DNA of 47,832 nt, taken from the NCBI GenBank assembly GCA_900539035.1, contig UQAU01000016.1:1-47832 (forward strand), in the 5' to 3' direction. The notes beneath the pieces were generated by a model. The model ran no database searches. It was not told the DNA's origin and worked only from the letters and a program-made list of their open reading frames with translations. A program made the position numbers and the translations under genes. Source of the stretch: an uncultured Collinsella sp. Lineage in GTDB: Bacteria > Actinomycetota > Coriobacteriia > Coriobacteriales > Coriobacteriaceae. Positions within the stretch are counted from its first letter, which is position 1. Each line of letters starts with the position of its first letter. Positions 1 through 9,645 of the stretch are shown one piece after another.

Positions 1-33
1 AGCCCCCGCAGCGCGAAGCGCGCAGCGGGGGCT
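1..33 (+). terminator. GC-rich hairpin ending the gene upstream of the window
   Basis: AGCCCCCGC at 1-9 pairs perfectly with GCGGGGGCT at 25-33, and the inner GCGC bases extend the stem. No T-run follows, so termination is only presumed. The gene it would serve lies outside the window. Confidence 0.5.
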
Positions 34-180
34 CCGACATGTCCGAGGACGATTTGGGAGGTAACCCTGTACGCGGCCGGAGGGACCAGGCCCCGCCATG
101 CTTCTTATGTGCAGCAAAGCTAATACTGCTAAAATACAAAGCGCTCATGTAGTTTAAACGCACGACGATAAGGAGCACCA

Positions 181-1401
181 GTGGGTAACCACTTCCGTAC
201 CTCCGGTGCGGGCGATGATACCCCCAAGACGCAGGCAGGCGTCCAGGGCAGTCGTTTCGCCACTCCGGATTCAGAGGGCCAGCCTGTTGCTCAGGCCCCC
301 GTTCAGCCGGCAGATCAGGCACAGCCGGCATCCGATCCCTTTGCCTACAATCCAACCAGCGATGTCGCGCTTTCCGGCACGGCGGGTTTTGAGCCCGTTC
401 AGGCCGTGACCGCTCGCGTGGAGCAGCCTCAGGCTGGTGCCGCCACGCCGCAGCCTACCATGGCCGGCATTCCCGACCCCATGGCCCCTGCGACGCCGGC
501 TCCTCAGCCTGCGCAGTCAGGTCTCTTTGCTGCTATTCCCGACCCCACGCAGCCTGCTGCCCCGGTGGTCGAGAGCGATCAAGCAGCCGAGGTCGCAAGC
601 CTCGATAACGCGCTCAACAACCCCGATTTTACGTCGGTGTTTGCGCCCATCGATCCGCAGGCCAGCCGCAAGAAGATGGCCAAGCAGGCCGGTGTCGAGC
701 CCGTCATCCTTATGGAGCATGTCACCAAGATCTATCCGGCACAGCCCAACAAGCCTGCACTCGACGACATCAACATCGAGATCTATCCGGGCGAGTTCGT
801 CTTCCTGGTCGGTCACTCCGGCTCGGGTAAGACCACGCTGCTGTCTACGCTCAACCGCGACGTCAAGCCGACGAGCGGCCGCATCCTGGTTGCCGGTCAG
901 GACCTCATGAAGATCAAGAACCGCAAGGTTCCGTTCCTGCGCCGCCAGATTGGCGCCGTGTTCCAGGACTTTAAGCTTCTGCCGCAAAAGACCGCCTACG
1001 AAAACGTGGCGTTTGCCCTGCAGTGCATCGGCAAGCCCAAGGGCGTCATTCGCAGCCAGGTGCCCGAGGTGCTGCGTCTGGTCGGCCTGGCCGATCAGAT
1101 GGACTCGCTGCCCGACCAGCTTTCCGGTGGCGAGCAGCAGCGCGTTGCCGTCGCCCGCGCTATGGTCAACCGTCCGCCGCTGCTGATCTGCGACGAGCCC
1201 ACGGGTAACCTCGACCCGGCGATCTCGCTGGGCATCATGAAGCTGCTCGAGCGTATTAACCGCACCGGCACCACCGTGATCGTCGCCACGCACGACCGCG
1301 AGATGGTCGATAGCATGCACCGTCGCGTGATCGCCCTCGAGGGCGGCCACGTTATTCGCGACCAGGAGAGGGGAGGTTACGGCAACTATGGCACCAACTA
1401 A
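181..1401 (+). CDS. ftsE: Cell-division ABC ATPase FtsE with long disordered N-terminal extension
   Basis: FtsE is the cytoplasmic ATPase of the FtsEX complex, which couples division to activation of peptidoglycan hydrolases. The ABC domain occupies about residues 174-398. It has Walker A GHSGSGKT (211-218), Q-loop Q262, signature LSGGEQQ (314-320), Walker B ending DEP (338-340) and switch His371. The GTG start at 181 follows AAGGAG (170-175) with 5-nt spacing. The first roughly 165 residues are Ala/Pro/Gln-rich, low in complexity, and contain a repeated IPDP motif; ordinary FtsE is about 230 residues and lacks this. An internal ATG at 676 would give a normal-length protein but has no good ribosome site. 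ftsX overlaps its 3' end. The identification is firm; what the extension does is unknown. Confidence 0.95.
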   Translation: MGNHFRTSGAGDDTPKTQAGVQGSRFATPDSEGQPVAQAPVQPADQAQPASDPFAYNPTSDVALSGTAGFEPVQAVTARVEQPQAGAATPQPTMAGIPDPMAPATPAPQPAQSGLFAAIPDPTQPAAPVVESDQAAEVASLDNALNNPDFTSVFAPIDPQASRKKMAKQAGVEPVILMEHVTKIYPAQPNKPALDDINIEIYPGEFVFLVGHSGSGKTTLLSTLNRDVKPTSGRILVAGQDLMKIKNRKVPFLRRQIGAVFQDFKLLPQKTAYENVAFALQCIGKPKGVIRSQVPEVLRLVGLADQMDSLPDQLSGGEQQRVAVARAMVNRPPLLICDEPTGNLDPAISLGIMKLLERINRTGTTVIVATHDREMVDSMHRRVIALEGGHVIRDQERGGYGNYGTN

Positions 1402-2308
1402 CGTAGGCTACTCCTTCAAAGAGGCAATCAGCCACTTCTTCCGTAACTGGACTACCTCGCTCGGCGCCGTCATCACGATCTTCCTTTCGCTGTTTATCAT
1501 CGGCCTGTTCATCATGGGCTCCGCGATGCTGAACTCCGTGATCGGCACCGTCGAGGATCAGGTTGTCATCAACGCGTTCATTAGCGATGACGCCGATCAG
1601 GCCGATGTTCAGGCTTTTGAGGCCGAGCTTAAGACGTGGAATAACGTCAAGTCCGTGACCTATAAGGACAAGGACGACGCGCTGGCCGAGTATACGAGCA
1701 AGATGTCGGGCAACGCCGACGCCACCATGAGCGCGCTCGATGGCCAGAACCCGCTGCCGGCTTCGTTTGCAATTGAGATGGACGATCCGTCCAAGGTCGG
1801 GAGCACGGCCAAAAAGCTCAAGAAGGATGCCGATTTCCAGAAGATCGCGGATGACGGCGACGTCAACGCGAGCGTGCTGTACGGCCAGGAGGAAGTGAGC
1901 CGCCTGTTCCAGGTGACCAACTATATCCGCATCGCCGCCGTGGTGCTCGTTGGCCTTCTGACCTTTATCGCTTTCATCTTCATCAACAACACGATTCGCC
2001 TATCCATCACGGCGCGTCGTCGTGAGATTGCGATTATGCGTCTGGTCGGCGCCAGCAACGGCTTCATTCGCGGCCCGTTTATCACCGAGGGCGTACTGCA
2101 GGCCATTTTGGGCTCGCTGCTTTCCATCGGCGTTCTGGAGCTGCTGCGCAATTTGATGATTCCGCGTCTGCAGGAGAGCATCGGCTGGATGTCGTTTGCC
2201 CTGCCGATGCAATACTACCTGGTGACCTATGCTGCGCTGATTCTGGTCGGCGTGATTATCGGTCTCTTTGGTTCTGCCATCGCCATGCGCCGCTACCTGC
2301 GCGTGTAG
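1388..2308 (+). CDS. ftsX: Cell-division permease-like protein FtsX
   Basis: FtsX is the membrane partner of FtsE and passes ATPase-driven changes to extracellular peptidoglycan hydrolases. The 306-residue protein has the family layout: a short cytoplasmic N-terminus, TM1 at about 22-46, an extracellular domain to about 170, then three TM helices (about 178-200, 225-250, 272-298). The C-terminal half is FtsX/MacB-like, with the ARRREIAIMRLVGAS segment typical of the family. The ATG at 1388 lies inside ftsE (14-nt overlap) and has GGGAGG at 1371-1376, so the two are translationally coupled. A strong terminator follows. Length and topology are normal. Confidence 0.95.
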   Translation: MAPTNVGYSFKEAISHFFRNWTTSLGAVITIFLSLFIIGLFIMGSAMLNSVIGTVEDQVVINAFISDDADQADVQAFEAELKTWNNVKSVTYKDKDDALAEYTSKMSGNADATMSALDGQNPLPASFAIEMDDPSKVGSTAKKLKKDADFQKIADDGDVNASVLYGQEEVSRLFQVTNYIRIAAVVLVGLLTFIAFIFINNTIRLSITARRREIAIMRLVGASNGFIRGPFITEGVLQAILGSLLSIGVLELLRNLMIPRLQESIGWMSFALPMQYYLVTYAALILVGVIIGLFGSAIAMRRYLRV

Positions 2309-2332
2309 GCATGCCTGGAATTCATCCCTTCC

Positions 2333-2368
2333 AACGGGTCGTCTCTTATGGGGCGGCCCGTTTTTTTT
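2333..2368 (+). terminator. Rho-independent terminator of ftsEX
   Basis: An imperfect stem ACGGGTCGTC / GGGCGGCCCGT is followed by eight T residues at 2361-2368. It sits 25 nt after the ftsX stop. Confidence 0.85.
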
Positions 2369-2445
2369 GATCCCTAGGGGACGGCAGGAAAGCGAATCAT
2401 TTGGGTAGACTCTTTGGAGTTCGCAATCGATAGTTAGGAGGCGCC

Positions 2446-4581
2446 ATGGGGCGCAATAACAAGCATAAGCGTGGAGCTCGCAATAAGCGCGGGCCGGTAC
2501 GCAGCGAACGCCGTCCGAGCCTGACCGGGCGCGTGCAGCTCCATGAGCACAGTGCCTATGTCATAACCGAGAATGGCGACTACAAGGTCATGGGCCGCGG
2601 TAAGCGCGAGATCATGGATGGCGATACCGTTGCCGTGAGCATTAAGAACAGCCCGCACGGTGAGCGGCGCGCCGTGATCGAAGGCGTGGTTGAGCGCGCA
2701 GCCATAAGCGTGGTGGGTACGTACCAGACCGCCGGTCCGCTCGGTGTGATCGAGCCGCTCGATTCGCGCCTGAAGGCCGACTTCTTCATTTTGCCCGAGG
2801 ATACCTCGGCGGATCGCCTGGGCGTCCACCCGGGTGATGCTGTTGTCGCGCGCATTTTGACCTACCCGACGCGCCTGGAATCGGGCACTGTGACGATCGA
2901 ACGCCGCATTGGCGGAGATGACGCGCCCGATTTGGGCGTTCAATATGTGATGGCTCGCTACGGCTATACCGATAGCTATCCCGAGGCCGCGCTGGACGAG
3001 GCCGAGGGGCTTTCGCTCGATGTGCCCGCGGCGCTTAAGGACCCGCTCCGCCGCGATCTGCGCGACCGCTTTGTCATCACGATCGACCCGGTCGACGCGC
3101 GCGACTTTGACGATGCCATTTCGCTGGAGCGCACGCCCGAGGGTGGCTACAAGCTGGGTGTGCATATCGCCGACGTTTCACACTATGTGGCTTGGGACGG
3201 GCATATCGATCTTGAGGCTCGCCATCGTACGACATCGGTGTACCTGGCCGATCGCGTGCTTCCCATGCTGCCCGAACGGCTGTCCTGTGATCTGTGCTCG
3301 CTTCGCCCTGACGAGGACCGTCTTGCGTTTACCGTCGATATCGAGCTCGATGCGCAGGGCCGCGTGCGGCATTACGATCCGTACCCCAGCGTGATTCGCT
3401 CGCGTGTGCGTATGGACTATGACGGCGCCGAGGCGCTGCTGGTGCGTGCCGGCGCGGTTGAGTATTCGGTGCTGGAGGGTGCGGCCGAGGATGTTGCGGC
3501 TGCCGAGGCCTCGCGCGAGGAAGCGCTTGAGCGCGGTCTTGCGTGCGAGGAGGCCGCCCGCGGCTACAACGTCGACCTCGGCGATTTCCTTGTCGCCGCC
3601 AACGAACTCGCCGAACTTCGCCGTCGCATTCGTCGCGCCCGCGGCTCAGTCGATTTTGACACGGCCGAGATTCGCGCTCTATTGGATGAGGACGGAGTGC
3701 CCGTGCAGATTGTGGCGCGTGAACGTTCGTGTGCCACGTCGCTTATCGAGGAAGCCATGCTGCTCGCCAACGAGTGCGTTGCAGAGTGGCTGGCGGACCG
3801 TGATATCGAGGCCTGCTATCGCGTGCATGAGGATCCGAGCCCCGATAGCCTGCACGGTGCCGCCGTTGCGCTGGCGCAGCTAGGCATCATCGACGATCGC
3901 CGCGCTGCCGGTATTGCCCTGGGGAGTCCCGATGAGCTGCAGGCTGCAGTTGATGCTGCCGCCGGTACGGCCAACGCACCGCTCGTCAACACACTGCTTC
4001 TGCGCAGCATGCAGCGCGCGCTGTACAAGCCGCGCAACGAGGGCCACTTTGCGCTCGCCGCGCCGTGCTACTGTCACTTTACGAGTCCCATCCGTCGCTA
4101 CCCCGATCTGGTTGTGCACCGCGTGCTCAAACTGCAGTTGGCCTATGAGCAGCTCGGCGGCAAGGGCGCCTTGGTCCGTACGCCGCGGCTGATCGGCAAG
4201 GGGCGCGAGTCGCTGCCGCGCATTCTGCCGCAGATCTGCCGCGCATGCAGCGATGCCGAGCGCGCGGCAGATGCCGCCAGCCATGCGACGCAAAAGATCA
4301 AGATTGCCCAGTACTATGAGGACCGTCTGGGCGAGCGCTATGCCGGAACCGTCTCGTGGATTAGCAGCATGGGCCTCTTTGTGCGCTTGGACCTGACGCA
4401 GGTCGAAGGCTTGGTTTCGATCAAGAGCCTGGGCAACGAGTGGTTCGAGTTCGACGAGGACGCGCTTACGCTGACGGGCGCCGACACGGGGACTCGCTAT
4501 GAACTGGGTCAGCGCGTGATTGTCGAGGTCTCGCGCGTCAATACCACGCGTGGGCACTTGGACTTTAAGCTTATCCATTAG
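2446..4581 (+). CDS. rnr: Ribonuclease R (RNB-family 3'-5' exoribonuclease)
   Basis: This is a processive hydrolytic exonuclease that degrades structured RNA, and it works with tmRNA/SmpB in decay of non-stop mRNA. The order is a basic N-terminus (residues 1-25), cold-shock-like OB folds (about 25-170), the RNB catalytic domain (about 200-540) and a C-terminal S1 domain (about 625-705). The metal-binding acidic motif is visible as DPVDARDFDD (214-223), and the SPIRRYPDLVVHR segment is typical of RNB enzymes. At 711 residues it is a little shorter than E. coli RNase R, without the long lysine-rich tail. The ATG at 2446 has AGGAGG at 2436-2441. It is a single gene between two terminators. Confidence 0.94.
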   Translation: MGRNNKHKRGARNKRGPVRSERRPSLTGRVQLHEHSAYVITENGDYKVMGRGKREIMDGDTVAVSIKNSPHGERRAVIEGVVERAAISVVGTYQTAGPLGVIEPLDSRLKADFFILPEDTSADRLGVHPGDAVVARILTYPTRLESGTVTIERRIGGDDAPDLGVQYVMARYGYTDSYPEAALDEAEGLSLDVPAALKDPLRRDLRDRFVITIDPVDARDFDDAISLERTPEGGYKLGVHIADVSHYVAWDGHIDLEARHRTTSVYLADRVLPMLPERLSCDLCSLRPDEDRLAFTVDIELDAQGRVRHYDPYPSVIRSRVRMDYDGAEALLVRAGAVEYSVLEGAAEDVAAAEASREEALERGLACEEAARGYNVDLGDFLVAANELAELRRRIRRARGSVDFDTAEIRALLDEDGVPVQIVARERSCATSLIEEAMLLANECVAEWLADRDIEACYRVHEDPSPDSLHGAAVALAQLGIIDDRRAAGIALGSPDELQAAVDAAAGTANAPLVNTLLLRSMQRALYKPRNEGHFALAAPCYCHFTSPIRRYPDLVVHRVLKLQLAYEQLGGKGALVRTPRLIGKGRESLPRILPQICRACSDAERAADAASHATQKIKIAQYYEDRLGERYAGTVSWISSMGLFVRLDLTQVEGLVSIKSLGNEWFEFDEDALTLTGADTGTRYELGQRVIVEVSRVNTTRGHLDFKLIH

Positions 4582-4610
4582 CCAAATCCCGACTCATGGT
4601 GGGGGAGCGG

Positions 4611-4634
4611 AGGGCGGCCTTTCGGGACCGCCCT
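4611..4634 (+). terminator. Hairpin downstream of rnr
   Basis: GGGCGG at 4612-4617 pairs with CCGCCC around a short loop. Only a weak T-rich stretch follows, so it is a probable but weak intrinsic terminator. Confidence 0.5.
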
Positions 4635-4700
4635 TCGCATTTGAATCGTGGCTACCTTACCGTCTGCTCGGCCGCCCGCTTACCTGCTATTTGAGAGGTA

Positions 4701-4739
4701 AAACCTACCAAAATAAACCTGTCCCTTTTTGGTAGGTTT
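4701..4739. repeat. 13-bp perfect inverted repeat upstream of the serine recombinase
   Basis: AAACCTACCAAAA (4701-4713) is inverted exactly as TTTTGGTAGGTTT (4727-4739) around a 13-nt spacer. It ends 20 nt before the recombinase ATG. Position and symmetry suit a resolvase binding site or an autoregulatory operator. The spacer carries AAACCTGTCCC, a motif shared with other hairpins of this window, so a mobile palindrome is an alternative. Confidence 0.6.
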
Positions 4740-4758
4740 ACAAGAAAGCGGGGATGAG

Positions 4759-5364
4759 ATGGCGACGGTGTACGGTTATGCGCGGGTGAGTTCGCGCGAT
4801 CAGAATCTGAATCGGCAGCTGGATGCGCTGGGCGCCTATGGCGTGGGCTCAGCGAATATTTATGCCGACCATGCGAGCGGCAAGGACTTCGATCGACCGC
4901 ATTATCGCGAGCTGCTGCACGTCCTGGGAGACGGGGACGTGCTGGTGGTGCTTTCTATCGACCGACTTGGTCGTAATTACTCCGAGATTCTTGAGGAATG
5001 GCGACGCATTACCAAGGAGCTCGGGGTTGCCATCGTGGTGTTGGACATGCCATTGCTTGACACGCGCGCTAGGGCCAGCGGCGCGCCGGATGTGACCAAC
5101 GCTCTGATTGCCGATATTGTGCTGCAACTGCTGAGCTACGTGGCGCAGGTGGAGCGCGAGAATATCCATCGGCGCCAGGCGGAGGGAATTGCAGCGGCGC
5201 GGGCGCGAGGGGTTCGTTTCGGTCGACCTCGCAAGCCGTGCCCTCCTCAGTTTGAGCTGGTGCGCGATAGCTATGAGGCAGGCGATATTACCCGCAGCCA
5301 GGCGGCAAAGTGCCTGGGCGTGTGCGTGGGGACGTTCGATCGCTGGATGCGCGAGGCGGGGTAG
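4759..5364 (+). CDS. Serine recombinase (resolvase/invertase family)
   Basis: This is a small site-specific recombinase of 201 residues. The N-terminal catalytic domain starts YGYARVSSRDQ with the nucleophilic serine at about residue 11, and has the active-site motif DRLGRN at 68-73. A C-terminal Hin-like helix-turn-helix (about 168-200) ends the protein. I chose ATG 4759, preceded by GGGGA, over an in-frame TTG at 4729 that lies in the upstream inverted repeat. Nothing nearby looks like a transposase, a transposon end or an invertible promoter, so its substrate is unclear. It may be a domesticated resolvase or the remains of an element. Family assignment is secure; its role is not. Confidence 0.9.
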   Translation: MATVYGYARVSSRDQNLNRQLDALGAYGVGSANIYADHASGKDFDRPHYRELLHVLGDGDVLVVLSIDRLGRNYSEILEEWRRITKELGVAIVVLDMPLLDTRARASGAPDVTNALIADIVLQLLSYVAQVERENIHRRQAEGIAAARARGVRFGRPRKPCPPQFELVRDSYEAGDITRSQAAKCLGVCVGTFDRWMREAG

Positions 5365-5468
5365 GGGTTTGCGTCGCTTTGTCGCTTCCTGTTGCGATTC
5401 AAATTTTGATACGGTGACGATGCCATTTGGGGCTACACTCGCTGATATTCAAAAAAGGAGGTTGGCCC

Positions 5469-6050
5469 TTGGCGCGCGTAAAACAAATAATCGGATGGAC
5501 CGCGATCGTTCTGTTCGCTGCAACGCTGGCGGGTATCTGGGTGCTGACGGAGCAAAATGCGGCGGAGACGTCGTTGCTGAGCGAGTCCACCGCGCGTGTG
5601 GTGGAGGGCCAGGCTACGGGCGTTCAGGCTGTCGATGCCACGGGTGAAGCTCAGGCGGAGAACGGAATGACCGGGGGCACCGATTCGGCTGTCTCGAATG
5701 TCCGGTCTGGCCGACTTGCTTCCATTCGCATGTGGGTGGGCACAAACGTCCGTCGCGTTGCCCATACCGTAGAGTATTTCTTCGTCGGATTGTTCGCCTC
5801 GGTGGTCGTGGTTTGCTTTTCCAGGCGTCCGTGGAGCGTATGCTCCCGTTGCGTGCCCGTATTGCTCTTTTGCGCCGCCTGCTCCGTTGGCGATCAGGTG
5901 CATAAGATCTTTGTTCCCGGCAGGCATTTCGACGTTATCGATTTAGGATTCGATGCTGCGGGCTATATCACCGCCATGCTGTTGGTATTGCTGGCAGCGG
6001 CGTTGGTGCGCCATGCGACTCGGCCGATCGGCGCCCATGCGAGGCGCTAG
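5469..6050 (+). CDS. VanZ-like integral membrane protein
   Basis: This 193-residue membrane protein has one N-terminal TM helix (about 5-24), a roughly 70-residue hydrophilic Ala/Glu/Thr-rich segment, then a VanZ-like module with three more TM helices. The segment RVAHTVEYFFVGL and the later DQVHKIFVPGR...DVIDLGFDAAGY match the VanZ-family pattern of HxxEYxxLG, DExxQxFxPGR and D(V)xxDxxG. VanZ proteins are linked to low-level teicoplanin resistance, but most homologues have no known function. The start is TTG 5469, the codon correctly placed (7 nt) after AAAGGAGG at 5454-5461. It stands alone and is followed by a terminator. Confidence 0.8.
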   Translation: MARVKQIIGWTAIVLFAATLAGIWVLTEQNAAETSLLSESTARVVEGQATGVQAVDATGEAQAENGMTGGTDSAVSNVRSGRLASIRMWVGTNVRRVAHTVEYFFVGLFASVVVVCFSRRPWSVCSRCVPVLLFCAACSVGDQVHKIFVPGRHFDVIDLGFDAAGYITAMLLVLLAAALVRHATRPIGAHARR

Positions 6051-6131
6051 CCGGCAACAAACCCGTTTCTGATAATGCGACCTCGTTGAATTATTATGTG
6101 TCGCGCGTATTTCCGAGCGGTCGGATTTGAG

Positions 6132-6158
6132 GGGCGAGCGGTAGAACGCTCGCCCTTT
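6132..6158 (+). terminator. Terminator of the VanZ-like gene
   Basis: GGGCGAGCG and CGCTCGCCC form a perfect 9-bp stem around a 6-nt loop, followed by TTT. It lies about 80 nt after the stop codon. Confidence 0.75.
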
Positions 6159-6180
6159 GTGCGCCACGATGCGGCACAAT

Positions 6181-6220
6181 GTACCGCAAAAGCTGTTTGT
6201 ATCCGGTACGAATCGTTCGT
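6181..6220. promoter_or_regulatory. Candidate RpiR/MurR operator region
   Basis: Two dyads lie just upstream of the regulator gene: GTACCG (6181-6186) with CGGTAC (6204-6209), and ACGAA (6208-6212) with TTCGT (6216-6220). RpiR-family repressors bind such palindromes near their own promoters, so this is a plausible control site for the MurNAc operon. No clear -35/-10 pair was identified. This is inference from position and symmetry. Confidence 0.35.
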
Positions 6221-6254
6221 TGGTCTTTAATTCTTCTCAACGGAGGTGTTTGAG

Positions 6255-7106
6255 ATGGCAAACGGATTGCTTTTGCGGCTTCGCGAGCGTGAGCTCAGCG
6301 CGAGCCCGGCGGAACGCAATGTCATCGCATATGTAAGCGCTCATCCGCACGAGGTGGTCGGGCTGTCCGTCCGCGGTCTTGCCGGTGTCACGTTCTCCTC
6401 GCCCTCGAGCATTTTGCGCTTTTGCAAGCGTTTGGGTTTTGCGGGCTACAAGGAGTTCCAGCGCGAACTGATTGCCGAGCTGGCGCTCTTAGGTGACAAG
6501 AAAGACGTAGCCCTCGAGGACATCTCCATGGATGACAGCGTCGAACGTATCGTGGGGAAGGTGATGAAAAGCAACGTGCGTACGATCGAGGCGACGGCGC
6601 GAACGCTCGATTACACCGTCTTGGAGCGATGTGCGGCCCGTCTTAAGCGGGCACGTGCGGTCAATCTGTTCGGTATTGGTGCCTCTCGTTTGGTCGCGCA
6701 CGATCTGGCGCAAAAGCTCATGCGTGTCGACAAAGAGTGCCATCTGTACGACGACTGGCATGATCAGCTCTTGTGTGCCAAGAACATGCATGAGGGCGAT
6801 ATGGCAATCGCCTTTAGCTACTCGGGCTTGACGCAAGAGGTGCTGGACTGCACCGCCGAGGCTCAACGTCACAACTGTCCCGTCGTGGCCGTTACCAAAG
6901 TAGATGGATCATCCAAGCTTGCCACCATGGCCGATGCCGTGCTCGGCGTCGCTGCGAGTGAACCCTTGGTCCGCAGCGGTGCCATGGCTTCGCGTATGGC
7001 CCAGCTTATGGTTGTCGATGCCCTGTACGCTGCTTACGTTGCCAGTGACTACGAACGGGCGACGCATGTCATTAAGCAAAACTACATCGAGAAACAGGAA
7101 AGATGA
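6255..7106 (+). CDS. murR: RpiR-family (MurR-like) transcriptional regulator
   Basis: This 283-residue regulator has an N-terminal HTH_6 domain (about 1-78, containing the SSPSSILRFCKRLGFAGYKEF recognition region) and a C-terminal SIS sugar-phosphate-binding domain (about 110-245). RpiR proteins sense phosphosugars. Its place directly before murQ, murP and a MupG homologue points to MurNAc-6-phosphate as ligand. ATG 6255 is preferred over GTG 6246 because CGGAGG (6241-6246) is then 8 nt upstream. The stop is 10 nt before murQ, so the genes are co-transcribed. Whether it represses, as MurR does in E. coli, or activates cannot be read from the sequence. Confidence 0.85.
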   Translation: MANGLLLRLRERELSASPAERNVIAYVSAHPHEVVGLSVRGLAGVTFSSPSSILRFCKRLGFAGYKEFQRELIAELALLGDKKDVALEDISMDDSVERIVGKVMKSNVRTIEATARTLDYTVLERCAARLKRARAVNLFGIGASRLVAHDLAQKLMRVDKECHLYDDWHDQLLCAKNMHEGDMAIAFSYSGLTQEVLDCTAEAQRHNCPVVAVTKVDGSSKLATMADAVLGVAASEPLVRSGAMASRMAQLMVVDALYAAYVASDYERATHVIKQNYIEKQER

Positions 7107-7116
7107 GGTGAATGAA

Positions 7117-8040
<924 letters not shown>

Positions 8041-8097
8041 GTGCGCGGCGTGAGCTGATATGACATCCAGACGAGATACCCAATACAAGGAGGAGTT

Positions 8098-9528
8098 ATG
8101 ACGAACAAAGAGCTGGCCCAAAAGCTGTTGGACCTTTTGGGCGGTAAAGACAACGTGCTCGCAAACGCGGCGTGCATGACGCGCCTGCGCGTGACCGTCA
8201 AAGACACGGGCAACGTCGACACGGAGGGTATTAAGGCACTCGACGGCGTGATGGGCCTGGTCGAGGACGACACGATGCAGATCGTGCTGGGTCCGGGCAA
8301 GGTGAATAAGGTGCTCGAGGAGTTCTCCAAGCTCACCGGCCTTGCGAAAGGCGTTGCTGATGAGAGCGTGGTTGACGCTGCGGCCACAAACAAAGCCGCG
8401 CAGAAGGCCAAGTACGAGTCCAAACCGGTTCAGGCCTTCCTTAAGAAGATTTCCAACGTCTTCGTCGCCCTGCTTCCCGGCATCATTGCGGCTGGCCTCA
8501 TCAACGGTATCTGCAACGTCATTAACGTCTCGACGGCAGGTGCGCTTGCAGGCGAGTGGTGGTACCAGGGCATTCGTTCCATGGGCTGGGCCCTGTTTGC
8601 CTATCTGCCCATCTTGGTGGGCTATAACGCGGCACGTGAGTTTGGTGGCTCCGCTGCGCTGGGCGGCATCGCCGGCATGATGTGTATCGCCAACAGCGCC
8701 ATGCCCCTGCTTGCGCCTGGCGCGGCTGATCCTGCCACTGCCATTCTGCTGCCGCTCACCAGTGCACAGTACAACCCCGCAGCGGGCGGCATGATCGCGG
8801 CTCTCATCGCTGGCGCATTTTTTGCCTGGATGGAGCGTAAGATTCGCAAGGTTATGCCCAACGCACTCGACACGTTCTTGTCCCCGCTGCTGGTGCTCAT
8901 CATCGGCGCCTTTGCTCTGATGCTCGTCATCCAGCCGGTTGGCGCATGGCTGACGACTGCCATCTTTAGCGTTTTGACCTTTATCTTCGAGAAGCTGGGC
9001 GTCCTGGGCGGCTATATCCTGTCGGCAGGCTTCTTGCCGCTGGTGTCCGTCGGCCTGCATCAGGCGCTCACGCCGATCCACGCTATGCTCAACGATCCCG
9101 ACGGCGCTACCAAGGGCATCAATTACCTGCTTCCCATCCTTATGATGGCTGGCGGCGGCCAGGTCGGTGCCGGTCTGGCGCTGTACTTTAAGACCAAGAA
9201 CGCCAAGCTCAAGAAGTACGTCGCAGAGTCCATTCCCGTTGGAATCCTGGGTGTGGGCGAGCCTCTGATGTATGCTGTTACGCTGCCGCTCGTTCGTCCG
9301 TTTGTGACGGCCTGCCTGGGTGCCGGATTTGGCGGCGCGCTCGCGGCGCTGCTTCACATCGGCACGGTTTCTCAGGGCGTTTCCGGTCTGTTTGGCCTGC
9401 TGATCGTCGTTCCTGGCCAGCAGCTCGGCTACGTTGCCGCCATGCTGCTTGCCTATGCCGCCGGCTTTGTCCTGACGTGGTTCTTTGGCGTCGACGAGCA
9501 GAAGATCAACGAGTTCTTTGGCGAGTAG
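8098..9528 (+). CDS. murP: PTS EIIBC permease, MurNAc-type (MurP-like)
   Basis: This 476-residue phosphotransferase permease would import and phosphorylate MurNAc or a MurNAc-containing sugar. An EIIB domain (about 1-85) carries phospho-Cys26 in AACMTRLRV. A charged linker follows, then an EIIC domain of the glucose/N-acetyl/sucrose superfamily (about 110-475) with roughly ten membrane segments and the GVGEPLMYAV motif. There is no EIIA domain, so phosphate must come from an EIIA encoded elsewhere, as for MurP of E. coli and S. aureus. The start follows AAGGAGGAGTT. Substrate is assigned from the murQ/mupG context; a sucrose or trehalose type is the alternative by sequence alone. Confidence 0.85.
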   Translation: MTNKELAQKLLDLLGGKDNVLANAACMTRLRVTVKDTGNVDTEGIKALDGVMGLVEDDTMQIVLGPGKVNKVLEEFSKLTGLAKGVADESVVDAAATNKAAQKAKYESKPVQAFLKKISNVFVALLPGIIAAGLINGICNVINVSTAGALAGEWWYQGIRSMGWALFAYLPILVGYNAAREFGGSAALGGIAGMMCIANSAMPLLAPGAADPATAILLPLTSAQYNPAAGGMIAALIAGAFFAWMERKIRKVMPNALDTFLSPLLVLIIGAFALMLVIQPVGAWLTTAIFSVLTFIFEKLGVLGGYILSAGFLPLVSVGLHQALTPIHAMLNDPDGATKGINYLLPILMMAGGGQVGAGLALYFKTKNAKLKKYVAESIPVGILGVGEPLMYAVTLPLVRPFVTACLGAGFGGALAALLHIGTVSQGVSGLFGLLIVVPGQQLGYVAAMLLAYAAGFVLTWFFGVDEQKINEFFGE

Positions 9529-9536
9529 TTTGATAT

Positions 9537-9629
9537 CGCGAGCCGTGTTGCTCGGGGCTCGCGGCGCGCGGCAGATTTCTTGATGCTATGGTTGTGCCGG
9601 CGGGGCTAACTGCTCCGCCGGCCTTTTTT
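9537..9629 (+). terminator. Two hairpins between murP and mupG; the second is terminator-like
   Basis: CGCGAGCC (9537-9544) pairs with GGCTCGCG (9556-9563). A second perfect stem, GCCGGCGG (9596-9603) with CCGCCGGC, is followed by a T-run to 9629. The mupG ribosome site starts directly after, so this may be a partial terminator or attenuator lowering mupG expression rather than the operon end. Confidence 0.65.
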
Positions 9630-9645
9630 AAAGGAGCGTTGAAGC

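Noticed and set aside
517..1350. Long minus-strand open frame inside ftsE
   Set aside because: It is a shadow of the ftsE codon bias, with no ribosome site and no family resemblance.
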